Positions 1-7,086 of a DNA stretch of 64,000 bases are shown piece after piece; the first letter of the stretch is position 1; the number at the start of each line of letters is the position of its first letter. The stretch is from Roseitranquillus sediminis. GTDB taxonomy: Bacteria > Pseudomonadota > Alphaproteobacteria > Rhodobacterales > Rhodobacteraceae. A model generated the notes under the pieces. The model saw nothing but the letters and a program-made list of their open reading frames with translations, did no database searches and was not told the DNA's origin. The translations under genes were made by a program, and so were the position numbers. The stretch covers positions 248,001 to 312,000 of the forward strand of contig NZ_JAFFOB010000019.1 in NCBI RefSeq assembly GCF_016918935.1, written 5' to 3'.

Positions 1-145
1 GCGACGCGCCCAATGCGAGGGCCAGCGGTCCGCCAGCAAGCCACGCGGTCACCGCCACGACGGGCGCGCAGACCCAGCTCGTGAGCAGGATGAAGTGCGC
101 CGCCTCGCGACCCGCGAGTTCGTTTCCATCCATCGTGTCAGCCAT
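1..145 (-). CDS. Membrane protein, N-terminal fragment (runs off left edge)
   Basis: Only the first 48 residues are inside the window. They begin MADTMDGNELAGREAAHF, a polar stretch, then a hydrophobic run (residues about 18-48, ILLTSWVCAPVVAVTAWLAG) that looks like the first transmembrane helix or hairpin. The ATG overlaps the stop of the upstream gene as ATGGCTGA, so the two are probably translationally coupled. The polar leader followed by a helix resembles membrane-bound sensor or chemotaxis-type proteins, but the family cannot be decided from this fragment. I do not assign a function. Confidence 0.5.
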   Translation of the reverse strand, partial: MADTMDGNELAGREAAHFILLTSWVCAPVVAVTAWLAGGPLALALGAS

Positions 146-449
146 TGGGCCCCCCGCACATCCACTTGATTCCGGTGCCGTCGCGCACCAGCCACGCGCC
201 CGCATCGAGGAGGCGATCCGCAAGTTCCGCATCGCCGGCCGCCAACACGGCGAGTGGTGCGCGGCCAAGCCCGATCACGCGCCCGCCGGCCGCCTCGACC
301 GTCGCCGCCGGGTCCACCCACGGCGGCGTCACGACCAGCAGCGGCGCCCCTGCGACAGGCCGCGCCACGGCAATCGCGGCAGCCGGCCCGATGCCGAACG
401 CCGCGAGAAAGGCCGCTCCGATTATAAGTCGCGTCACGCCGTTGCCCAT
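138..449 (-). CDS. Small exported hypothetical protein
   Basis: A 103-residue product if translation begins at MGNGVTRL; an upstream in-frame ATG at 476 would add nine residues. Neither start has a strong ribosome binding site. Residues about 6-26 form a signal peptide ending in an Ala-rich GPAAAIA stretch, so the protein is probably exported. The remainder is Ala/Gly/Val-rich, with no catalytic motif that I recognise and an odd C-terminus KWMCGGPNG. It lies directly upstream of, and overlaps, the partial membrane gene on the same strand and probably shares its transcript. Function unknown. Confidence 0.55.
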   Translation of the reverse strand: MGNGVTRLIIGAAFLAAFGIGPAAAIAVARPVAGAPLLVVTPPWVDPAATVEAAGGRVIGLGRAPLAVLAAGDAELADRLLDAGAWLVRDGTGIKWMCGGPNG

Positions 450-519
450 CGTCCGGGTTCGACGTCCGCTTCGCATGGAATTGGCTAACGATAGATGAAG
501 CGCCGTCGGCGGCGCCGGC

Positions 520-2799
520 CTACTCCCAGTGCATGGACACGGACGACTCGCTGCGATCCTGCTCGCCCGGCCAGATCGCTCCGTCGTCGGGCGGAGCGGC
601 GCCAGAGACGTCCATCGTCACCACCAGCGTCCGGTCGCCGGCGACGCGCCGCATTGTCCAGCGCATCTCCGCCGCACGCTCGAAGTGCGCCTCCGCCTTT
701 GCGAAGAACTCCGCCTCATCGCGCCGCAGCCATGCCAGCTTCCGCGTCAGACGCGCCTTGCGTCCGTCGGCACCGTCTTCCCCGGCCAGCCGAGCCAGCC
801 GATCGAAGTCGACCGGGCGCCGGTTGTCAGGGTCCGTCAAAAAGTGATGGCCTGCCTCGGCACCCTGATAGATGTCCGGGATGCCTGGCATTGTCATCTT
901 GAGGGCAAGTTGTATCTCCGATAGCGCCCGCCCCCGCTCCATGATGCTGGTCGCCGCAGTTGGCAAGTGCCGGCCCCAGTCTGCCGCGAGTGCCCGCGCC
1001 CAATCGAGCGCCGGCGTCTCGGCCTCCTCCACCGGATCGGTCCAGAAGGTGATACGCTTGGCCTCACGCAGCGCCTTCTCGGCATGGTCGGCCAGGCGGT
1101 CCCCCAGGTCCGTCGACGCCTCGTCCCAGATCGCCAGGAGCGACTGGCAGAGATACCAGCGAAAGTTCGCGCTGACGTCCGAGGCGCCGGGCACGCGGGA
1201 CGAGGCGTCCCGGTAGAGCGTCACGAAGTCCTCCGGGAAGTGGCTGATCGCCACCAGCCGCATCCGCGCATCCTCGCTCCGCTTGGTGTCGTGACTCGAC
1301 GTGAGCGTCAGACCGGCGGGCTGCACCCTGAGCCGTTTCTGCAGTCGCCAGTCGAAGCCGCCGGCATCGAGCGTGGCATGGTCCGGCTCGGCCCCCACCT
1401 CATTGGCGGCGAGATAGCGATTATAGCGGAAGGAGGCCGTGTCTTCATGCGCCTTGGCGAGCAGCGCCCCGGTCACCTGCTGGAAGCGGGCGCGAAAGGC
1501 GACCTCCTCCTTGGTCTTCGGGTTGCGGACAACCTCGGCGAGGAACCGGATCGCAGCATCCGATCGCGGCCGCTCCACCGCCTCGGCGACCACCGCCTCC
1601 CACAGCGACGCGTCCTCCTCGCGCGCAGGATCCTTGTCGAAGTAGGTGCGATAGCGCGGGAAGGCGACCAGCAGCGCCCCGATCGCCTCGCGCAGGAACT
1701 CCGGCCCCACCTCGACGTGTGGCGCGCGGTCGGCTGCGCGCTGCGCGAGACCGATCAGCTGGTGCAGCTCTGCCGCCAGCTCGTTGCGGAGCACTTCGCC
1801 CTTCGCCTGCCGCAGCGTCTGCATGAAACTGCCGGTTCGGCCGGTCGTCTGCCGCCACGCCGAGTCGAGGCGGACGAGGCCTTCGTCATCCGTCAGCACT
1901 TGCGCGATGGCACGCGCGGCCTCGTATCCGGTGGTGCCCTCGACCGGCCACTCCTCGGGCAGGTCCTCGTCCCCGACGAGGATCTTCTCGACCCAGATCG
2001 GCCGGTCGCCCACCCGCTCGCGCAGGCGGCGCAGGTACCCGGTCGGGTCCGCGAGCCCGTCGACATGGTCGACCCTCAGCGCGGTGACGAAGCCTTCGTC
2101 GACCAGGTCGAAGGTCAGGCGGTGCATGTCCTCGAACACCTCCGGCTCCTCGATCCGCATCCCGATCAGGCCGGTGATGTTGAAGAAGCGGCGGTGAGTG
2201 ATGCCGTCGCGTTCCAGCCGCCAATCGGCCAGGCGCCACGGCTGCGACGCATGCAACTTTCGCAGGGCTGGGGGGTCGAGGTCGTCTGGCACACTCCCGG
2301 GCCGCAGCGGGATCTCGAGCGGGCCGTCAGTCAGGACGGGCCCGTCGGCCGCCTCGGCCACGGCAATGGCGCCCTCGGCGAGCCGCGTCTCGAAAGGCGC
2401 CGCCAGAAAAGGCAGGATCAGCCGCCCCTTGGACCAGTCGATGTCGAAGTGCCGGGCGTAGCGGCTCTCGCGGCCGTGGCGGAGCACCTCGCGCAGCCAA
2501 GGGTTCTCGGGCGAGAAGGCAGTATGGTTCGGCACGATGTCGAGGATGACGCCCATCCCACGCTCTCGCGCGGCACGGGCGAGGCGCGCGAAGCTCTCGC
2601 GCCCGCCGAGTTCCGGCTCGATCTCCGTCGGGTCGATCACGTCGTAGCCGTGGGTCGAGCCGGTGCCGGCGCGAAAGATCGGCGAGAGGTAGAGGTCACT
2701 CACGCCGAGATCGTCGAGATAGGGCAGCAGCCCCTCCACCGTCTCGAACGTCACCCCCGCGCGGAGCTGAATCCGGTAGGTCGTGCTTGGCAGCCTCAT
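520..2799 (-). CDS. treY: Maltooligosyl trehalose synthase
   Basis: The product (759 aa) isomerises the reducing-end alpha-1,4 bond of maltodextrins to alpha,alpha-1,1, giving maltooligosyltrehalose in the cytoplasm. It opens MRLPSTTYRIQLR, the hallmark N-terminus of TreY. The GH13 regions are in order: DIVPNH (residues 87-92), ALRVDHVDGL with the nucleophile Asp, WVEKIL with the acid/base Glu, and SSHDTKRSED. Length is normal for the family. The open frame extends far upstream but that part is shadow of treZ; the real ATG at 2799 overlaps the treZ stop (ATGA), so treZ and treY are coupled. With treZ it forms the TreY-TreZ route to trehalose, an osmoprotectant. Confidence 0.96.
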   Translation of the reverse strand: MRLPSTTYRIQLRAGVTFETVEGLLPYLDDLGVSDLYLSPIFRAGTGSTHGYDVIDPTEIEPELGGRESFARLARAARERGMGVILDIVPNHTAFSPENPWLREVLRHGRESRYARHFDIDWSKGRLILPFLAAPFETRLAEGAIAVAEAADGPVLTDGPLEIPLRPGSVPDDLDPPALRKLHASQPWRLADWRLERDGITHRRFFNITGLIGMRIEEPEVFEDMHRLTFDLVDEGFVTALRVDHVDGLADPTGYLRRLRERVGDRPIWVEKILVGDEDLPEEWPVEGTTGYEAARAIAQVLTDDEGLVRLDSAWRQTTGRTGSFMQTLRQAKGEVLRNELAAELHQLIGLAQRAADRAPHVEVGPEFLREAIGALLVAFPRYRTYFDKDPAREEDASLWEAVVAEAVERPRSDAAIRFLAEVVRNPKTKEEVAFRARFQQVTGALLAKAHEDTASFRYNRYLAANEVGAEPDHATLDAGGFDWRLQKRLRVQPAGLTLTSSHDTKRSEDARMRLVAISHFPEDFVTLYRDASSRVPGASDVSANFRWYLCQSLLAIWDEASTDLGDRLADHAEKALREAKRITFWTDPVEEAETPALDWARALAADWGRHLPTAATSIMERGRALSEIQLALKMTMPGIPDIYQGAEAGHHFLTDPDNRRPVDFDRLARLAGEDGADGRKARLTRKLAWLRRDEAEFFAKAEAHFERAAEMRWTMRRVAGDRTLVVTMDVSGAAPPDDGAIWPGEQDRSESSVSMHWE

Positions 2800-4547
2800 G
2801 AAACCTGCACCTCGATGGCATAGTCGTTGGTCTCGAGGTTGCCCCATTTCAGGACCGCCTCGCCGCTGGCGGCGCCACCCTCGGCGCGGGTGCCGAGGTT
2901 CGCCCGCACCGTCAGCGTGCCGTCGCAGAACGGCCAGCTCGCCGTCAGGCTGCGCGGACTGGTGCGCTGCACCTGCGCTGGCCTGGCTCGACCTGACCGC
3001 ACCAGCGGCACCACGCGCTCGTGGCGCAGCGCCAGCGCCTGCCGCGTCAGCTCCCGCCACTCGTCCGCATCCGGGCCGTCCAGCGGCCGCGAGGCCTCGA
3101 ACGTTGCCGGATCGGTCGGGTCGGGCACCCGGCCGGTGAAGCTCTCGAAGTCGGCGAACTCTTCCGCGCGGCCCTTGCGCGTGGCCTCCGCCAGCTCGCC
3201 CTCGAAGTCCACGAAGAACTGGAACGGCGCGCGCGACCCCGCCTCCTCGCCCATGAAGAGCATCGGCGTGAAGGGGGCGACCAGCAGCAGCACATGCGCC
3301 ACCTTCACGCCCCGCGGATCGTCCGCCAGTGTCAGCAGCCGCTCGCCCCGCGCCCGATTGCCGATCTGGTCGTGGTTCTGGTTGAAGTTGACGAAGGCAG
3401 GCCACGGCAGGCCTTCCGCCGGTTCGCCCCGCCGCTCCGACTTCGGCGGCCGCTCCTGCCCCTGCTCGACGTAGCCCTCAGCCAGCGACAGGCAGAGGTC
3501 CGCCATCGGGTCGACGGCGTAAGGCGCGTAGTATCCCTCGCTCTCGCAGGTCATCAGGCAGTGGATCGCGTGGTGATAGTCGTCGTTCCACTCGCCGGTG
3601 TAGAGGCCCGCCTCGGGGTGGTGCAGCCGCGTGATGTTGCGGTTGTCCTCCGTTGTCAGGTGGATCGGCCGTCCCCAGTCGCGCGCCCGCACCGCCTGCG
3701 CCAGCTCGACCAGCAGCTCTGGCTCCGACGGGTCGCGGATCTGGTCCACCGCGTCCAGTCTCAGCCCGTCAAGCCGGAACTCTGTCAGCCAGTAGAGCGC
3801 GTTCTCGATGAAGAAGCGCCGCACCTGCGGTTGCGTGTAGTCAATCCCGGCGCCCCAAGGGGTGTGCCGCGCCTCGTCGAAGAAGCGCGGCGCGATCTGG
3901 TGCAGGTAGGCGCCGTCCGGCCCGAAGTGGTTGTAGACCACGTCCAGCAGGACCATGATCCCCAGCCCCTGCGCCACCTCGACAAAGGCCTTCATCTCCT
4001 CCGGCGTGCCGTAAGCCGGGTGCGGCGCGTAGGGAAGCACCCCATCATAGCCCCAGCCGCGGTCGCCCGAGAATTGCGCCACCGGCATCAGCTCGACCGC
4101 CGTCACTCCCAGCCGCGCCAGCTCCGGCAGCCGCTCCGCCGCCGCAGCGAAGGTCCCTTCGGGCGTAAAGGTGCCGACGTGCATCTCGTAGATCACCGCC
4201 TCCTCCCACGGCCGGCCGGTCCATTGGCTCGACCAGCGGTAGGCGCGCGGATCGACGAGGCGCGATGGGCCATGCACGTCCCCCACCTGCGCCCGCGCCG
4301 CCGGGTCGGGAACCCTGGCGCCGTCCACTTCCAGAAGATATTCCGCGTCCGCCCGCGCAGGAGCCGTGGCGCGGTGGTACCCGTCCGCCTCTTCGACCAT
4401 GGCGTGGCGCGCCTCGCCTACCAGCACCGCGACCGTCTGCGCGCCAGGCGCCCAGACCGAGAAGGACCAGCCCTCGCCCTCCGGCTCCGCGCCCCAGCTC
4501 TTGCGGAAATGCAGCGTGCTTCCCTCGATCCGGCTCTCTCTGGTCAC
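2796..4547 (-). CDS. treZ: Malto-oligosyltrehalose trehalohydrolase
   Basis: This GH13 enzyme (583 aa) cleaves trehalose from maltooligosyltrehalose made by TreY. An N-terminal beta-sandwich domain (about residues 1-100, with WSFSVWAPGAQTVAV) precedes the barrel. The GH13 motifs are visible: DVVYNHFGPDG, GLRLDAVDQI, LTTEDNRN and NFNQNHDQIGNRA; the EDN form of region III is typical of TreZ rather than glycogen branching enzyme. The start is a GTG with GAGGGGAT about 10 bases upstream. It is the first gene of the treZ-treY pair, divergent from the M48 peptidase gene across about 147 bp. Confidence 0.95.
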   Translation of the reverse strand: MTRESRIEGSTLHFRKSWGAEPEGEGWSFSVWAPGAQTVAVLVGEARHAMVEEADGYHRATAPARADAEYLLEVDGARVPDPAARAQVGDVHGPSRLVDPRAYRWSSQWTGRPWEEAVIYEMHVGTFTPEGTFAAAAERLPELARLGVTAVELMPVAQFSGDRGWGYDGVLPYAPHPAYGTPEEMKAFVEVAQGLGIMVLLDVVYNHFGPDGAYLHQIAPRFFDEARHTPWGAGIDYTQPQVRRFFIENALYWLTEFRLDGLRLDAVDQIRDPSEPELLVELAQAVRARDWGRPIHLTTEDNRNITRLHHPEAGLYTGEWNDDYHHAIHCLMTCESEGYYAPYAVDPMADLCLSLAEGYVEQGQERPPKSERRGEPAEGLPWPAFVNFNQNHDQIGNRARGERLLTLADDPRGVKVAHVLLLVAPFTPMLFMGEEAGSRAPFQFFVDFEGELAEATRKGRAEEFADFESFTGRVPDPTDPATFEASRPLDGPDADEWRELTRQALALRHERVVPLVRSGRARPAQVQRTSPRSLTASWPFCDGTLTVRANLGTRAEGGAASGEAVLKWGNLETNDYAIEVQVS

Positions 4548-4694
4548 GATGGCTCGATCCCCTCTCGTCCTGCATCATACTCGACAACCGAAGGTCTGGG
4601 CGCTGCAAGAGTTCCGGCCGACGGCGATGCCGCGCCGGAACGGCCGCGGAGGCGGTCGCGTTCCGGCAAGGGGAACAGGACGGGGAAGTTCAGC

Positions 4695-5453
4695 ATGTGC
4701 ATCGGCCACGGGCTCAGCCGGCGTCGGTTTCTCGCAGGTGCCGGCGCGCTCTCCCTCGCCGGCGGCTGCGACGGCGGCTTCCCAATTGATCTCGTCTCCG
4801 ACGACAGGATCGAGGCCATGGGCCTCGAGGCGTGGCAGCAGATGCACACCGGGACCCGCCGCTCGGACGATGCGGACCTGCAGCGCGCACTGGACACCGT
4901 GGCGGGACGACTGCTGACGGCCGCGGGGGAGAGAACCGACGCTTGGGAGGCAGTCGTCTTCGAGGGTCCCGAGATCAACGCCTTCGCCCTGCCCGGCAAC
5001 AAGATCGGCGTCTTCGAGGGACTGTTCGGCGTGGTCGGCAACCTTGACCAGCTCGCCGCCGTCGTCGGTCACGAGATCGGTCACCTGCAGGCGGAGCACG
5101 GGCACGAGCGGGTCAACACGCAGGTCGCCAAGGACCTAGGCCTGCGGGTCATCGCCTTCCTGCTGCAGCAGGGCGACGTGCAGTTCGCCGCCGAGATCGC
5201 CGCGGCGCTCGGCCTCGGCGTGGAGTTTGGGCTGGTCCTCCCCTACTCGCGCAATCAGGAGCTCGAGGCGGATCGGCTGGGCCTCCAGATAATGGCCTCC
5301 GGGGGCTACGATCCGGCCCAGGCGGTGGACCTCTGGCGCCGGATGGAGGCAGCGGGCGGACCGCGTGCGCCTGCCTTTCTAGCCACCCACCCGGCGCCGG
5401 CCCAGCGCATCGAGGCCATCGAGGCCATGCTGCCGGAGATCCGGGCGGGCTGA
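4695..5453 (+). CDS. M48-family metallopeptidase, Tat-exported
   Basis: A 252-residue zinc protease of the HtpX/BepA/LoiP (M48) superfamily. The zinc motif HEIGH is at residues 126-130 and the third ligand motif ELEAD (ExxxD) at 189-193. The N-terminus carries a twin-arginine signal (LSRRRFLAG, residues 7-15) followed by LSLAGGC, which could also be a lipobox with Cys near residue 25. It therefore probably acts in the periplasm, perhaps membrane-anchored, in envelope protein quality control. ATG 4695 is preceded by GGACGGGGAAG. The C-terminal THPAPAQRIEAIEAML is the usual TPR-less M48 tail. Substrate unknown. Confidence 0.9.
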   Translation: MCIGHGLSRRRFLAGAGALSLAGGCDGGFPIDLVSDDRIEAMGLEAWQQMHTGTRRSDDADLQRALDTVAGRLLTAAGERTDAWEAVVFEGPEINAFALPGNKIGVFEGLFGVVGNLDQLAAVVGHEIGHLQAEHGHERVNTQVAKDLGLRVIAFLLQQGDVQFAAEIAAALGLGVEFGLVLPYSRNQELEADRLGLQIMASGGYDPAQAVDLWRRMEAAGGPRAPAFLATHPAPAQRIEAIEAMLPEIRAG

Positions 5454-5508
5454 GGCGCGACAGGATTCCGGTCGGAACCCGGCCTGCGACATCCCGTTTC
5501 CCCTCCGG

Positions 5509-7086
5509 GTGACGAGAGAGACGGGACAAGCAGTGGACGCCGTTGAGCAGACCGACGATGACGCGCTGCCCGTGTTGCGGGGCGGGATACTGCATCCGGG
5601 CGACACCTGCTGGCGCCTCGCACGTGCCGATCGCCTCGGCGTGATCGTGGACGCCGCCGACTACTTCGCCGCCGCCCGCGCGGCCATGCTCGACGCCGAG
5701 GAGAGCATCCTGCTGATCGGCTGGGACTTCGACCTCAGGATCGACCTTGTCCCCGGCGAGACTGACGACGGCGCACCGCAGGAGCTGGGGCCGTTTCTCA
5801 AGCACCTCGTCCGCCGCAAGCCTCACCTGGGCATCCGCATCCTCAAGTGGGACATGGCCGTAGTTTACATGATGAAGAGTCAGTTCCTGCCGCTCATGGC
5901 GCTCGACCTGCGCTCGGTCGACCGCATCCGACTGCGCTTCGATAGCAAGCATCCGTGGGGCGCGGCGCACCACCAGAAGATCGTCGTGATCGATGACGCG
6001 CTGGCCTTCTGCGGCGGCATCGACATGACGACGAACCGCTGGGACACACGGGACCACCTGCCCGCTGACGAGCGGCGACGCCGCCCGGACGGCGAGCTAT
6101 CCGGTCCTTGGCACGACGCCACCACCGCCGTCGACGGTGACGCCGCACGGGCCTTGGGGGACCTCGCGCGGGCGCGGTGGCATGTCGCGACGGGGCAGCG
6201 ACTGCGGCCGCCGCGCTGGCGCCGCCCGATCTGGCCCAAGTCGATCGCGCCACAGATGCAGGACGTGGAGGTGGGCATCGCCCGCACGATGCCTGCCTAC
6301 GAGGACCGCCCCGCCATCAACGAGATCGAGCGCCTCTACCGCGCCGCGATCCGGGCCGCACGGAAAACGATCTACCTCGAAAGCCAGTACTTCGCCTCCG
6401 CAAGCATCTGCGAGGCCATCGAAGAGCGGTTGGCAGAGCCGGATGGACCCGAGATCCTGGTGATCAACCCCGAGTCGATGATCGGCTGGCTCGAGGAGCA
6501 CACGATGGAGGTCGCGCGCGAACTCCGCCTCGCCTCGATCCAGCGCGCCGACTGCTACGGCCGCTTCGCGATCTGCCATCCGGTCAACGAGGCAGGCCGG
6601 CCGATCTATGTCCACGCCAAGGTCCTGATCGTGGACGACCGCCTGATCCGCGTCGGCTCGTCCAACGTCAACAATCGCTCGATGGGCTTCGACACCGAGT
6701 GCGACCTGGCCGTCGATGCCACCGACGACGCCACCCGCGCCGCGATACTGGCAATCCGCGACGACCTCCTCGGGGAGCATCTCGACGTGGAGCCGGCCGA
6801 GGTGCGTCGCGTCGTCGAGGAATGCGGGTCGCTCATCGGAGCCGTCCGGCGGCTGCAGCGCGCAGAGGGGCGCACGCTGCGTCCCGTGCGGCGGATCGAG
6901 GTGAACGAGGCGGAGAAGGCCGTGGCCCGTGCGCACCTCGCCGATCCCGAATTGCCTGGCGGCCCCGAAGGGCGCATCGCCCACATGGCGAAGCGCCTCG
7001 CGCTCAGCGTGCCGCTGTCGGCATGGCTCGGGCTTGCCGCGCTGGGCGTCGCCGGCGCAATCTACGAAGTTCGTCGCCGCCGCTAG
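5509..7086 (+). CDS. Phospholipase D-family phosphatidyltransferase/hydrolase
   Basis: The 525-residue product has two HKD motifs, HHQKIVVIDD (His155, Lys157) and VHAKVLIVDD (His369, Lys371), the latter followed by GSSNVNNRSMGFDTE. This is the PLDc catalytic pair found in phospholipase D and cardiolipin synthase relatives. There is no N-terminal membrane segment, but a C-terminal hydrophobic helix (LSAWLGLAALGVAGAIYEV) followed by RRRR suggests tail anchoring. The start is GTG 5509; a second GTG at 5533 is better spaced from GAGAGAGACGGGA and may be the true one. Its TAG overlaps the stop of the convergent acyl-CoA synthetase gene. Whether it makes or degrades phospholipid cannot be told from sequence. 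Confidence 0.88.
   Translation: MTRETGQAVDAVEQTDDDALPVLRGGILHPGDTCWRLARADRLGVIVDAADYFAAARAAMLDAEESILLIGWDFDLRIDLVPGETDDGAPQELGPFLKHLVRRKPHLGIRILKWDMAVVYMMKSQFLPLMALDLRSVDRIRLRFDSKHPWGAAHHQKIVVIDDALAFCGGIDMTTNRWDTRDHLPADERRRRPDGELSGPWHDATTAVDGDAARALGDLARARWHVATGQRLRPPRWRRPIWPKSIAPQMQDVEVGIARTMPAYEDRPAINEIERLYRAAIRAARKTIYLESQYFASASICEAIEERLAEPDGPEILVINPESMIGWLEEHTMEVARELRLASIQRADCYGRFAICHPVNEAGRPIYVHAKVLIVDDRLIRVGSSNVNNRSMGFDTECDLAVDATDDATRAAILAIRDDLLGEHLDVEPAEVRRVVEECGSLIGAVRRLQRAEGRTLRPVRRIEVNEAEKAVARAHLADPELPGGPEGRIAHMAKRLALSVPLSAWLGLAALGVAGAIYEVRRRR

Noticed and set aside
967-2823. 618-codon plus-strand frame opposite treY
   Set aside because: It is the antisense shadow of treY in high-GC DNA; the product is Arg/Leu/His-rich with no motif, while the minus strand carries all GH13 motifs.
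3021-4694. Long plus-strand frame running into the M48 peptidase
   Set aside because: Only the part from ATG 4695 has a signal peptide and family motifs; the rest is antisense to treZ.
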